NCBI GenBank assembly: GCA_018268135.1
Contig: JAFDXD010000096.1
Span: 1 to 62,770, forward strand
DNA from: Bacteroidota bacterium
Lineage (GTDB): Bacteria > Bacteroidota > Bacteroidia > Chitinophagales > Chitinophagaceae
Length of the DNA stretch: 62,770 nt
Reading direction: 5' to 3'
The notes under the pieces were generated by a model that saw nothing but the letters and a program-made list of their open reading frames with translations, was not told the DNA's origin and made no database searches. The position numbers and the translations under genes were made by a program. Positions 26,350 through 36,496 of the stretch are shown one piece after another; within the stretch, counting starts at the first letter, position 1; each line of letters begins with the position of its first letter.

Positions 26350-29300
26350 ATGAAATCAATCTACAAATTACTAAGCACAATTATTTTTTTATCATTTGCA
26401 TTTTTTGGGTATGCACAGGAAACTACCTCATCACTCAATGGGCAAATTACAACAGATAAAGGAGCCCCATTGCCGGGAGCCACAATTATAGTAAAACATG
26501 TGCCAACCGGTAGTGTAATTTCCAGCCAGTCAAATGGAAAAGGGTATTATGTAATCCCTAATTTGAAACCCGGCGGGCCATATACAGTAACTATTTCTTT
26601 TGCAGGATTTAAAACTCAAACATTAAGCAATCAAATGCTTGCTTTAGGCAATAATGCTGATCTGAATATAATGATGGATGTAAATTCTCAAAATCTAAAA
26701 GAAGTAGTAGTAGCTGGTAGCAGAAAAGCTACCGGTAGTTTTAATGTAGGAAGAGCTCAGTTAAATACATTACCCACACTTGGGCGTAGCCTGGGTGATT
26801 TTACCCGGCTAACGCCACAGTCAAATAATAACTCATTTGCCGGAAGTAATTTTAGATACAACAATCTTACAGTAGATGGAGCAATTAATAATGATGCTAT
26901 AGGCTTTAGTAATTCATTTGGTGGACAAAGTGGGGGAGGCCAGTCGGGAGCTGCGGGCGCAGGTACACGCACAAATCCATATAGCCTTGATGTAATTCAG
27001 GAAGTGCAGGTACAGTTAGCCCCTTATGATGTAAAGCTTGGAAATTTTACCGGCGGTAGTGTAAATGCAGTTACAAAGAGTGGGTCAAATGATTTTCATG
27101 GATCAATTTATGGCTATGGGCGTAATCAGGCTTTGGTGGGAAAAAGTGTAGATGGACTTAAAACAAAAATTGGTTCTGATTTTTATGACTATCAATTAGG
27201 TGCAACATTAAGCGGCCCAATCAAGCAAAATAAAGCTTTCTTTATTGTAAATTATGAACAAACCCGCAGGCAGGAGCCTACATCATACAATGCCGGCGAC
27301 CCGGGTGCTGCTATGAGTATTGCTGATGCTCAGGCCATTCAAACTCAATTGAAAAATAAGTATGGTTATGATGTGGGCACCTACGATACTTATAAAATAT
27401 TTACAAATAGTGATAAACTATTTGCAAGGTTAGATTTTAATATTAACCCTAAAAACAACCTTACCTTAAGAGCAATTTATACAAATGGAGTTGGTAATAA
27501 TTTAGAAAGAACTACCACTAACTTTCAGTTTTCATCTACCGACTTTACTCAGCACACCAAAAACTTAAACCTGGTAGCAGAGTTGAAATCAAAAATTTCT
27601 GATCAACTGAGCAACCAATTTAATGTTAGTTATATTAATGTGCATGAATACAGAAATTTTCCGGGAGTGCTATCACCCTTTATGGATATTGGTAGTGGAT
27701 CAATATGGGCCGGCACCTGGAGAGAGGCTTCTATTTACAATATGAAACAACAAACAATTGAATTAAGTGATAATGTTACACTATCAAAAGGAATCAACAA
27801 ATTTACATTTGGAACCCACAATGAATTATATAATCTCACGTATGGTTTTATAAATTCGTGGAATGGCAGATGGGAATATTCAAGCATCAATAATTTTTTA
27901 GCAGATAAACCCAGCCGGATTCGTGGTGCATTTACCACCGATCCAAAACTACCCAATGACAGAAATGTTATTTACAACAACCCTCCAAACCCATTTAAGG
28001 TAGCTTTGCTAAGCGCTTATGCTCAAGATGAAATAACTGCTTCAAGAAATCTTAAAATTACTCCGGGTATTAGAATTGATTACTCGGCCGTTGCTGATCA
28101 ACCTGTAACAGATCCTTCCTTACATTCAGTAGTAAGTTATACTTCTGCTACACCTACTTATACCAACACACCCTTTGCTCAATTAAGTAATAAATGGCTT
28201 GGTAAAGCTACCTTCTCACCCCGTATTGGCTTTAACTGGGATATTAGCGGCAATAAATCTGTAGTACTCAGAGGAGGCTCAGGAATATTTGTAGGCCGCA
28301 TTCCATTTGCATGGTTGGGGTATGCTTATACTCTAAATGGTACTACCTATGGAAATATTGATTATAAACCAACCGGTTCAGTACCATTAGTGATTAACCC
28401 CCTTACGCTAAAAGACACTGTAACTAAGTATGGAGGTGTAGGGGCAAGCAGCACAAGAGAAGTAGATATTATGGATAATAATTTTAAATTACCCACTATC
28501 TGGCGTTCAAATATTGCTGTTGACTTTAAATTTGGCAATGGCTATAAACTTACCTTAGATGCCTTGTACACTAAAACATTGTATGATGTAAAATTTCAGC
28601 AGATAAATATTAAAGACAGTGTACAATATTTTTCTACTGGCCCTACACAATCACCAGTATATGTTGGCGGAAAATTATACAACCCCTATTCAAATGTTTA
28701 CCTTTTAACTAATACAAAAGAAGGTTACCGTTATAATATTACAGCACAATTATCTAAAACAAAAAACAACATCAAAGTTGGTAACCATGCACTAAATATT
28801 AACTGGAGTGCAGCTTATACTTATGGTGTAAGTAAAGATAATAGTAATGGTATCCGAAATTCATTTCAATCAAATTATGAAGTTAATCCGGCCATTACTC
28901 CCAGCAGCCCGGCATTGGCATACTCTAACTTTGATTTAAGAAACAGGATTGTTGCAAATATGGGTGGTAGTTTTGTATGGAATGAAAGAAATACCACTTC
29001 ACTTAGCTTCTTTTATTCCGGCCAATCCGGTAATCCTTATTCGGTAGTGTATGCTTCTGGCGGAGCGCCTTTTGGTAATGCAGCCAATTCTAATTTGCCT
29101 TATATTCCCAAAAATCAGGGTGATATTACTCTGGTAGATAAAGGCACTTATACAGCTGCACAGCAATGGGCAGACTTAAACAATTTTATTGAAGGCGATA
29201 AATATTTAAAAACAAGGAGAGGCCTTTATGCAGAAAGAAATGCGCTACATACTCCATGGAATCATGAACTTGATTTGAAACTAATGCATGAGTTTGTACT

Positions 29301-29637
29301 TAGCAAAACAAATAAAAGCCGCACATTGCAAGTAAGCCTTGATATTTTCAATGTACTAAATTTAATCAATAATGATTGGGGCCGCATTACTTTTGTTACA
29401 AACGTAAATAACTACACTGTAAATATGCTCACTTTTGCAGCAGACCCTAATAATACCAATCCGGCGCTTATTTCAGCAACCAATCCTACAGGTATCATAC
29501 CCATTGGCAAGCCATCATCAGGATATAAACCGGCTTTTACATTTAATAAACCTACCGGAATAAATGGGCAATATTACACAGTAGATCCCATCAATTCGAG
29601 ATGGCAGGCACAATTAGGCGTGAAATATAATTTTTAA
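26350..29637 (+). CDS. Oar-like TonB-dependent outer-membrane receptor
   Basis: 1095 residues. Signal peptide (about 1-22, ending FFGYA-QE), a carboxypeptidase-regulatory-like domain (about 27-112: LNGQITTDKGAPLPGATIIVKH), then a plug domain (QEVQVQLAPYDVKLGNFTGGSVNAVTKSGSNDFHGS is the Oar hallmark) and a C-terminal 22-strand barrel ending LGVKYNF with terminal Phe. Unlike SusC it has no SusD partner gene next to it, so this is not a polysaccharide utilisation locus. Oar-type proteins have roles in secretion or cell-surface signalling in some Bacteroidota and Myxococcus; the ligand here is unknown. Confidence 0.92.
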   Translation: MKSIYKLLSTIIFLSFAFFGYAQETTSSLNGQITTDKGAPLPGATIIVKHVPTGSVISSQSNGKGYYVIPNLKPGGPYTVTISFAGFKTQTLSNQMLALGNNADLNIMMDVNSQNLKEVVVAGSRKATGSFNVGRAQLNTLPTLGRSLGDFTRLTPQSNNNSFAGSNFRYNNLTVDGAINNDAIGFSNSFGGQSGGGQSGAAGAGTRTNPYSLDVIQEVQVQLAPYDVKLGNFTGGSVNAVTKSGSNDFHGSIYGYGRNQALVGKSVDGLKTKIGSDFYDYQLGATLSGPIKQNKAFFIVNYEQTRRQEPTSYNAGDPGAAMSIADAQAIQTQLKNKYGYDVGTYDTYKIFTNSDKLFARLDFNINPKNNLTLRAIYTNGVGNNLERTTTNFQFSSTDFTQHTKNLNLVAELKSKISDQLSNQFNVSYINVHEYRNFPGVLSPFMDIGSGSIWAGTWREASIYNMKQQTIELSDNVTLSKGINKFTFGTHNELYNLTYGFINSWNGRWEYSSINNFLADKPSRIRGAFTTDPKLPNDRNVIYNNPPNPFKVALLSAYAQDEITASRNLKITPGIRIDYSAVADQPVTDPSLHSVVSYTSATPTYTNTPFAQLSNKWLGKATFSPRIGFNWDISGNKSVVLRGGSGIFVGRIPFAWLGYAYTLNGTTYGNIDYKPTGSVPLVINPLTLKDTVTKYGGVGASSTREVDIMDNNFKLPTIWRSNIAVDFKFGNGYKLTLDALYTKTLYDVKFQQINIKDSVQYFSTGPTQSPVYVGGKLYNPYSNVYLLTNTKEGYRYNITAQLSKTKNNIKVGNHALNINWSAAYTYGVSKDNSNGIRNSFQSNYEVNPAITPSSPALAYSNFDLRNRIVANMGGSFVWNERNTTSLSFFYSGQSGNPYSVVYASGGAPFGNAANSNLPYIPKNQGDITLVDKGTYTAAQQWADLNNFIEGDKYLKTRRGLYAERNALHTPWNHELDLKLMHEFVLSKTNKSRTLQVSLDIFNVLNLINNDWGRITFVTNVNNYTVNMLTFAADPNNTNPALISATNPTGIIPIGKPSSGYKPAFTFNKPTGINGQYYTVDPINSRWQAQLGVKYNF

Positions 29638-29694
29638 TTTTTTGAAAATAAAAAGTAAGATTGTTTTAAATTGATAATCGTTATGTAAACTGCA

Positions 29695-29726
29695 AAGAGG
29701 CTGAAGAAATTCAGTCTCTTTTTTTT
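29695..29726 (+). terminator. Intrinsic terminator after the Oar-like gene
   Basis: AAGAGGCTGAA (29695-29705) pairs with TTCAGTCTCTT (29710-29720) with one G-T pair around a GAAA tetraloop, followed by T6. Confidence 0.85.
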
Positions 29727-29799
29727 GTATCTCTACTAACTATCAGGAGGATTTCAGTAAAAATGGCTACATGGAATGATGTATCTTTAAAAAAATTGT

Positions 29800-30852
29800 A
29801 TGTCAATGCAAGCAATTAATACTGCTCTTTGCTCTTTTGGCATGAGTGGCAAGCTGTTTCATGCTCCTTTTATTGATGCACATCCGGGGTTTAACTTATA
29901 TGCTGTATGGGAGCGCACAAAAAAACTTGCACAAGAGCAATACCCATCTGTAAGGCTTTTTAGAGATTATGATACCATGCTTGCAGATAGCTCCATAGAT
30001 TTGGTAGTTGTAAATACTCCGAATAATACTCATTTTGATTTTGCAAAAAAAGCATTGCTTGCCGGTAAGCATATGCTGATAGAAAAAGCGTTTACAGTAA
30101 CCGTTAGTGAGGCTGAACTATTAATCAGTCTTGCCGAAAAGATGGGAAAGCAGTTGTGTGTATATCAAAACAGGCGATATGACAGTGATTTTAAAACCCT
30201 TCAAAAGGTAGTGCAATCGGGAGTGTTAGGCAATATCATAGAAGCAGAATTTCATTTTGACCGGTACCGGCCAATGCTAAGCCCAAAGTTGCATAAAGAA
30301 AGCCCCTTGCCCGGCTCAGGGCTTCTGCACGACCTTGGCCCGCATTTGATAGATCAGGCTCTGCTACTTTTTGGGATGCCACAATCTGTTTTTGCATCCA
30401 TTAGAGTAACCCGGCCGTCCTCGCAGGTAAATGATTATTTTGATATTTTATTGTTTTATCAATTTGTAACTGTAAGGCTCAAAAGTAGTATGCTCGTAAA
30501 AGAGAGTACAGTTTCTTATATCATTAATGGCGATAGAGGCACTTTTTTAAAACCACGTACAGATGTGCAGGAAGATGCATTAAAGGCTGGGCTAAAGCCC
30601 CTTTCAGTAGATTGGGGTACCGAGCCCGAGCATGAACAGGGATTGCTAAATGTACTTAGTAATGAAGATACGATACGAGAGTATGTGACATCAGAAAAAG
30701 GAAATTACATGGAACTGTATGATGGGCTCTATCAGGCTATCGTGCATCATACAGCCCCACCGGTTACAGGTAGAGAGGGGTTACAAGTGATGAAAATAAT
30801 TGAAGCTGCCCTTTTATCAGCATCTACTCTAAAGAGAGTAGAGGTAATTTAA
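29800..30852 (+). CDS. Gfo/Idh/MocA-family oxidoreductase
   Basis: 350 residues, NAD(P)-dependent dehydrogenase fold. N-terminal Rossmann domain with CSFGMSGKLFHAPFI in place of the classic GxGxxG, a feature of the YdgJ-like branch, VVNTPNNTHFDFAKKALLAGKHMLIEKAF (the EKxF/EKP motif, catalytic-site lysine) and a C-terminal domain with GSGLLHDLGPHLIDQALLLFG containing the conserved acidic and histidine residues. Substrate is probably a sugar or inositol-like compound; not determined. Confidence 0.92.
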   Translation: MSMQAINTALCSFGMSGKLFHAPFIDAHPGFNLYAVWERTKKLAQEQYPSVRLFRDYDTMLADSSIDLVVVNTPNNTHFDFAKKALLAGKHMLIEKAFTVTVSEAELLISLAEKMGKQLCVYQNRRYDSDFKTLQKVVQSGVLGNIIEAEFHFDRYRPMLSPKLHKESPLPGSGLLHDLGPHLIDQALLLFGMPQSVFASIRVTRPSSQVNDYFDILLFYQFVTVRLKSSMLVKESTVSYIINGDRGTFLKPRTDVQEDALKAGLKPLSVDWGTEPEHEQGLLNVLSNEDTIREYVTSEKGNYMELYDGLYQAIVHHTAPPVTGREGLQVMKIIEAALLSASTLKRVEVI

Positions 30853-30889
30853 AAATTGTATGCTATTTTGAATACTTAAAATAAATTTT

Positions 30890-33800
30890 ATGAAGGTCAA
30901 TAAATTTTTTTTGCTGATAATTTTTTTATTTTTATTTACATCAGCTTCTGTCGCACAAAATAATGCAGTAAGTTTTTCTTCTTTACAAAAAAATCAGTTA
31001 GCAGATGGCTTTAAAGTAACCGCCCTTTATCTTAATGATGCAGATAAACCAATGGGGGGACGCTTTATACACCAAGCCACCGGGTTTACTTTAGATCTTT
31101 TGCAAATAGAATCGGTGCCTCAATCATTTATTTGGGTAAATACTTTTCCGGTGTCTGACAAAGGAGAGCCTCATACTCAGGAGCATTTGCTGACAACAAA
31201 AGGAAACAAAGGGCACGAATTAAATACTCGGGAAGGCATGTCGCTTGCAGAGTCTAATGCATTTACATCTCAGCTACATACAGTATATAATTTTAATACT
31301 GGCGCCGGAGCAGAAGTATTTTATATGTTGTTTGAAAAATATCTTGATGCATTACTTTATCCTGATTATACAAATGAAGAAGTAAGCCGTGAAGTACGCA
31401 ACTGGGGTATTACACAAAATGCAGACAAAACGCTTAGGTTGGAAGAAAAAGGTGCGGTATATAATGAAATGTCGAGTAGTATGAATAATTCATACTCACT
31501 TTTGTATGATTCTTTAAACCGTGTACTTTATGGAAACAATCATCCTTTATCATTTAACGCCGGCGGCCTGCCTTCAGGCATACGTGAATTAAATGCTGCC
31601 GATATTTTAAAATATCATCAAAATAATTATTATCTCGGCAATATGGGAGCAATCAACTCATTGCCATCGGGTATGCATTTAGACGATGTATTAAAACGTA
31701 TGGATAAAATTTTATTAGATTTAAATGCTGCATCGCCACAGGTAGTTCATGCACCCGCTATCATGCCCGCATTTCATCCTGCCGAAGAGGGAAATATATC
31801 TATAATTGGTTTTCCTACCGAAAATGCCCAGGAGACGGGCGCTATTTTTTTAGCGTATCCTCCCCGCCTTAATTTGGACCCCGAAGAAGATTTGCTTGCC
31901 GCCAATTTTTTGGCAGTATTTGCAGGCGATGCCTCTTCTAATTTGTATAAAATATTTGTAGATAGCAAAACTAAGCAGGAAGATTTTGATGCTCAATCAG
32001 TGTATAGTTATATAGATGCAAAAAATGGTGAGCCCATTTACTTTGATCTTGATGCAGTAAGTACAAAAAACCTGAGCAAAGAAAAAGCTGCCTTAGCAAG
32101 GAAACTTATTATGGATGAATTAAAAAAAATAGCATCCTGGAAAGATCATTCACCTGAATTAATTGCATTTAATAAACGAATTATAAACAACCTGGCCAGT
32201 TATAGCAGGGGCGAATCAAAATTTGTAAATAGTCCGCCAAAATTTGGATTTCGCAATACCGGCGATGCCTGGTACGACCAGTTGGAAGAGCTGGGTAAAA
32301 TAAATAGCTTTAAAAAATCGGTAGTATTAAAGCCACAATTTGAGGCCATTAATAAACTAATAGCAACAGGTAATAATATTTGGAAAAAGTATTTGGCAAA
32401 ATGGAATTTGCTTACTACTGTGCCTTATGCATTTGTTACAAAGCCAGACCCATCGCTAATTGCAAAATCTGAAGTAGAAAAAAAGGAGAGGGTAAACGAA
32501 GAAATGGCAAGATTAAAAAAAATGTACAATCTTACTGATGATCAGCAAACCATCCTTAGATACAAAGCGGAATACGACAGCAATACAGCTAAATTAGAAA
32601 AACTGGAACAGGCCCATAAAGTAAATTTTATAAAGAATCCGCCATTAACAATGGATGATCAGCTACTTTATAAGCAAACAAAGTTACCGGGTGGTATTCC
32701 AATGGTTTTTTCTGAATTCAATAATATGACTTCGGCTACTACAGGTATAGCTATTAATTTAAAAAATGTGCCACAAAATAAATTGCTGTATTTATCGCTG
32801 CTGCCACAATTAATTACACAAACCGGTATCATAAAAAATGGAAAAGCTGTTTCGTTTGAAGATATGAGCCAGCAGCAACAGCAGCAAATACTCGACTTGC
32901 AGGGCTACTTTAGCAAAGGCTTTGCTGCAGGAAGAGTAGAGCTGGTAATAAAAGCATCTGGTAATAATGCCACTGAAGCTCAGCGGGGAATTGAATGGAT
33001 TAGCGATGTACTACAACATCCCAACTGGGAGGTAAAAAATCTTCCCCGTTTGCTTGATGTAGTGCAACAAAATCTATCACAGCTAAGGCAAACAATGCAT
33101 GGGGCAGAAGAAAGCTGGGTAAGAGACCCAGGCACAGCCTGGAGGTTGCAAAAAAATAAGCTGATGCTTACTACTTCTTCTTTTCTTACCCAATCATTCA
33201 ATATATTTCGCTTAAAGTGGATGCTGAAACATGCCGCTACTGCTACCGATAGCAGCGCCATCAGCAAATTTTTAAGCCAGCTAAGTAACTTAAAAACCGA
33301 TAGGGAAGGATTGGTAAAATTATTGGCAGCTTTGAATACTACTGACAAATCAAGCGATACAACATTATCTGAAAACGAAAAAGAATGTGTAACAGTATTT
33401 TTAAAAATGCCTGAAAGAGCTAAAATACTTGCTTCAGATGCAGCAGGAGATTTAGTGCAATTGCTCCATGATATTCCGGACGAATCCCTTGCAGGAGATT
33501 GGAAATATTTATGTATTTGTATTCAGAAAGATTTAGCCCAAACTCCCCAAAAAACTTTGCAAGATTTAAATAGTTTGCGTAGCAGCCTTTTAAATAACCG
33601 GCTCTCCAGGGTATTTATGATTGGCTCTGAGGTCACTGCACAAAAATTGGCTAAGCCGCTACAGGCCTTGTTTGCAGGCTTTAGTAATGCCGCACTCACT
33701 TCTCCGCAGGTAGATACTACCGAATTGATTAGTGAGAGAGTAAAAGAAAGGATGCACACTAATGAAGAGCCATTGTTTGTTGGGTTGATAAATCCCAATT

Positions 33801-34453
33801 CGCAAACAGGTGTATTTATCAATACTGCACCCATTGCTACGTATAAAGATACTTCTGAAGAAAATCTTTTGCAATTTTTGGCTGCCGAATTGTATGGCGG
33901 TGCAGGCAAACAAAGTGTATATACTAAAACTACGGGCGCGGGATTATCTTATAGCACCGGCGTAGGTACCGATCCGGTGAATGGGCGTTTTTTATATTAT
34001 GCTGAGCGTACGCCAGAGTTGCCGCAAACGCTTCGTTTTGTAATTGATGAAATAAAAAAATCGCCCATTGATAGCAGTATGATTGATTATGTGGTATCTC
34101 TTGCTGTGGGGCGTTTTCGTACCGCAGCAGATTATGAGAGCCGTGGCGAGGCAATGGCTGCCGACTTAACAGACGGCTTAGTGCCGGAGTTAGTTAAAAA
34201 TTTCCGGCTTGCCATTTTAAAACTTCGTAACCAACCCGGCCTGTTGCAAAAAATATACAATTATAAAACTATGGTTTACGAAAAAATATTGCCTGGCTAT
34301 GGTATTGCAGCAAAGGATGTACCCGGTGCAAACTATTTTGTAATTGGCCCCGAAAAACAAATGAAAGCTTATGAAACATATTTAACATCGGTAGAGGGAG
34401 CAGATACAAAATTATTTCGCTTATACCCACGAGATTTTTGGATGCTGCAATAA
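30890..34453 (+). CDS. Secreted M16 metallopeptidase, PreP-like (M16C)
   Basis: 1187 residues with a signal peptide (about 1-22, SVAQ-NN). The inverted zinc motif HxxEH is HTQEH at 95-99, with Glu98 the catalytic base, and the third ligand is the Glu193 of AVYNEM, at a distance similar to that in presequence proteases. Four M16-type domains are expected, with the second half (about 600-1187) resembling the inactive half of these chambers. The substrate is likely short unfolded peptides in the periplasm. It is followed by an S10 peptidase gene, suggesting a peptide-degradation pair. Confidence 0.88.
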   Translation: MKVNKFFLLIIFLFLFTSASVAQNNAVSFSSLQKNQLADGFKVTALYLNDADKPMGGRFIHQATGFTLDLLQIESVPQSFIWVNTFPVSDKGEPHTQEHLLTTKGNKGHELNTREGMSLAESNAFTSQLHTVYNFNTGAGAEVFYMLFEKYLDALLYPDYTNEEVSREVRNWGITQNADKTLRLEEKGAVYNEMSSSMNNSYSLLYDSLNRVLYGNNHPLSFNAGGLPSGIRELNAADILKYHQNNYYLGNMGAINSLPSGMHLDDVLKRMDKILLDLNAASPQVVHAPAIMPAFHPAEEGNISIIGFPTENAQETGAIFLAYPPRLNLDPEEDLLAANFLAVFAGDASSNLYKIFVDSKTKQEDFDAQSVYSYIDAKNGEPIYFDLDAVSTKNLSKEKAALARKLIMDELKKIASWKDHSPELIAFNKRIINNLASYSRGESKFVNSPPKFGFRNTGDAWYDQLEELGKINSFKKSVVLKPQFEAINKLIATGNNIWKKYLAKWNLLTTVPYAFVTKPDPSLIAKSEVEKKERVNEEMARLKKMYNLTDDQQTILRYKAEYDSNTAKLEKLEQAHKVNFIKNPPLTMDDQLLYKQTKLPGGIPMVFSEFNNMTSATTGIAINLKNVPQNKLLYLSLLPQLITQTGIIKNGKAVSFEDMSQQQQQQILDLQGYFSKGFAAGRVELVIKASGNNATEAQRGIEWISDVLQHPNWEVKNLPRLLDVVQQNLSQLRQTMHGAEESWVRDPGTAWRLQKNKLMLTTSSFLTQSFNIFRLKWMLKHAATATDSSAISKFLSQLSNLKTDREGLVKLLAALNTTDKSSDTTLSENEKECVTVFLKMPERAKILASDAAGDLVQLLHDIPDESLAGDWKYLCICIQKDLAQTPQKTLQDLNSLRSSLLNNRLSRVFMIGSEVTAQKLAKPLQALFAGFSNAALTSPQVDTTELISERVKERMHTNEEPLFVGLINPNSQTGVFINTAPIATYKDTSEENLLQFLAAELYGGAGKQSVYTKTTGAGLSYSTGVGTDPVNGRFLYYAERTPELPQTLRFVIDEIKKSPIDSSMIDYVVSLAVGRFRTAADYESRGEAMAADLTDGLVPELVKNFRLAILKLRNQPGLLQKIYNYKTMVYEKILPGYGIAAKDVPGANYFVIGPEKQMKAYETYLTSVEGADTKLFRLYPRDFWMLQ

Positions 34454-34628
34454 AAATTTGTGATTGATTGTAAACATAACTCAGGCTTTTTTTGTGACTT
34501 AAAATAGAGGCTGCATAGGCCTGACTAAAAGACCGGCAATATAATGTGATGAACGGAAATTAAGAGTGTATAAAATAGAATACATTTGGCACTATGCAAT
34601 TTTGTATTATACTCCACTTAAAATAAAT

Positions 34629-36194
34629 ATGAATATGAAGTTTTCCAAACAATTAATTGTTGCAGGATTAGCATTTGCATTTACTGCAACTCACGCTCAA
34701 ATGCGTGACAGAAATAATATGCAAAGGCCCGGTTCAAATGGGGATAGTGCCATGAGCGCCATGAAGCCTGACAGTAAAAACTCTCAAAAATCAGTTACCC
34801 ATGGCTCAGTAACGGTAGAGGGTAAACGAATTAACTATCAGGCAGATGCCGGCACGCTGGTATTAAAAAATACAAAAGGGGTTCCTACTATCAGTATGTC
34901 GTATGTAGCCTACTTTAAAGAGGGCGAAAATATAAATCAAAGGCCGGTTACATTCATTTATAATGGAGGCCCCGGTAGTTGCACAGTATGGTTGCACATG
35001 GGCTGTTGGGGGCCACAAAAAGTGAATATACAGGATATGTCGAGGTCCAGCGCTCCTTACTCTACTGTAAATAATGATTACAGTTTATTAGATGCAAGCG
35101 ATTTGGTATTTATAGATGCACCCGGTACAGGCTTTGGCGAAATTATTACAAAAGATAAGGGTGGCGATGGCGAACCAAAAGATTTCTATGGTATAGATGA
35201 AGATGGTAAAGCATTTACTTCTTTTATTGTACAGTTTATTTCAGAATATAACAGGTGGAGCTCACCTAAATATCTTTTTGGCGAAAGCTACGGAACCTTT
35301 AGGTCTGCTGTACTTGCCAATAGTTTGCAACGTGAGAATGTAAGCCTCAATGGAATTATTTTGCTTTCGCAGTTGCTTACTTACAGCAACATGACCGAAA
35401 CCACCCCCGGCAATCCCGGCACCGATTTGCCATTTGAGTTAATACTCCCATCATTTGCAGCTACTGCATATTATCATCATAAATTGCCCACCATGCCTGC
35501 AAAACTTGAACCTTTTCTTAAAGAAGTAGAACAATTTGCGATGACAGATTATGCATTGGCATTGAATAAAGGTGCAGATCTTGATGAAGCATCTTACAAT
35601 GCGATTGCAGAAAAACTACATAACTATACCGGCCTTTCGGTTGCTTATCTTAAGAAAGCAAACCTAAGGGTAATTGGCCCACAATTTTCACAAACATTGC
35701 TTGGTGATGCAGATCAAATTACAGGGCGCTTAGACTCAAGATTTGCCGGCGATGCCATAGACCCCCTGAGCGAAACAGCAGAGTATGACCCGATGGATTC
35801 TTATATTGGAGCCGCTTTTACAGCAAGCATCAATACTTATATGCGTAATGATTTAAAATTTGGAAAAGACCTTCAATATAAAATCAGGGGCAATGTACAG
35901 CCCTGGAATTTTCAACGCAGAGGCTTTATTGGTTTTCCAAATGTAATGAATGACTTAGCAAGTGCAATGGTGCAAAATCCTACAATGAAAGTATTGCTTA
36001 CCGGCGGATATTATGATTTGGGAACCCCTTATTTTGAAGGAAAATATGAGATGAAACATTTGCCCATGCCCGCTTCGCTGCAAAAAAATATACAATACCA
36101 GTATTTTGAATCGGGGCACATGGTGTACCTGCTTCCCGATGCGTTAAAAAAATTACATGCTACAGTAGCTAAGTTTATTAATGACTCTCATTAA
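34629..36194 (+). CDS. Secreted serine carboxypeptidase-like protein (S10)
   Basis: 521 residues from the ATG at 34629; the longer GTG frame at 34566 adds 21 residues with no signal-peptide logic. Signal peptide ends near THAQ. The alpha/beta hydrolase S10 hallmarks are NGGPGSC (oxyanion region), FGESYGT (nucleophile Ser220), TGGYYDLGTPY (Asp463) and ESGHMVYL (His497), so the Ser-Asp-His triad appears complete. Periplasmic or cell-surface peptide trimming is likely. It is followed by a strong terminator. Confidence 0.92.
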   Translation: MNMKFSKQLIVAGLAFAFTATHAQMRDRNNMQRPGSNGDSAMSAMKPDSKNSQKSVTHGSVTVEGKRINYQADAGTLVLKNTKGVPTISMSYVAYFKEGENINQRPVTFIYNGGPGSCTVWLHMGCWGPQKVNIQDMSRSSAPYSTVNNDYSLLDASDLVFIDAPGTGFGEIITKDKGGDGEPKDFYGIDEDGKAFTSFIVQFISEYNRWSSPKYLFGESYGTFRSAVLANSLQRENVSLNGIILLSQLLTYSNMTETTPGNPGTDLPFELILPSFAATAYYHHKLPTMPAKLEPFLKEVEQFAMTDYALALNKGADLDEASYNAIAEKLHNYTGLSVAYLKKANLRVIGPQFSQTLLGDADQITGRLDSRFAGDAIDPLSETAEYDPMDSYIGAAFTASINTYMRNDLKFGKDLQYKIRGNVQPWNFQRRGFIGFPNVMNDLASAMVQNPTMKVLLTGGYYDLGTPYFEGKYEMKHLPMPASLQKNIQYQYFESGHMVYLLPDALKKLHATVAKFINDSH

Positions 36195-36196
36195 TA

Positions 36197-36228
36197 AAAA
36201 TTGCGCTAATTATGGTGGCGCCAATTTT
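36197..36228 (+). terminator. Weak hairpin after S10 gene
   Basis: AATTGCGC pairs with GCGCCAATT with one bulged base, followed by TTTT. Probably a partial terminator ahead of the stronger one at 36265. Confidence 0.45.
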
Positions 36229-36264
36229 TAAAACATAGCATTAATTCAAATTATTTGAAAAGCT

Positions 36265-36314
36265 AACAGCCTGGGTAATTATTTTATAAAAATATCCCAG
36301 GCTGTTTTATTTTG
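36265..36314 (+). terminator. Strong intrinsic terminator
   Basis: AACAGCCTGGG (36265-36275) pairs perfectly with CCCAGGCTGTT (36296-36306), then TTATTTT. Ends the M16-S10 transcript. The remaining 190 bases to the next (convergent) gene show no feature. Confidence 0.88.
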
Positions 36315-36496
36315 ATATTCTTTACAAATGATATCTTTTTTTTAAAGAGTCACTTGCAGTTGTAATGAAAATAAAATAATGAAGATGACGGGTTAAGGGC
36401 AATACAAAGTTTTTACTCCTGATTTTTCATCAATTTTAATGAATAAATCATTTGGAGTAGAGAGTAGAAGGCAGTTTGAAGCGATACGGAATTTAA

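Noticed and set aside
26350-29637. Polysaccharide utilisation locus (SusC/SusD) reading of the large receptor
   Set aside because: The receptor is of the Oar type and no SusD-like lipoprotein or glycosidase follows; the next genes are an oxidoreductase and peptidases.
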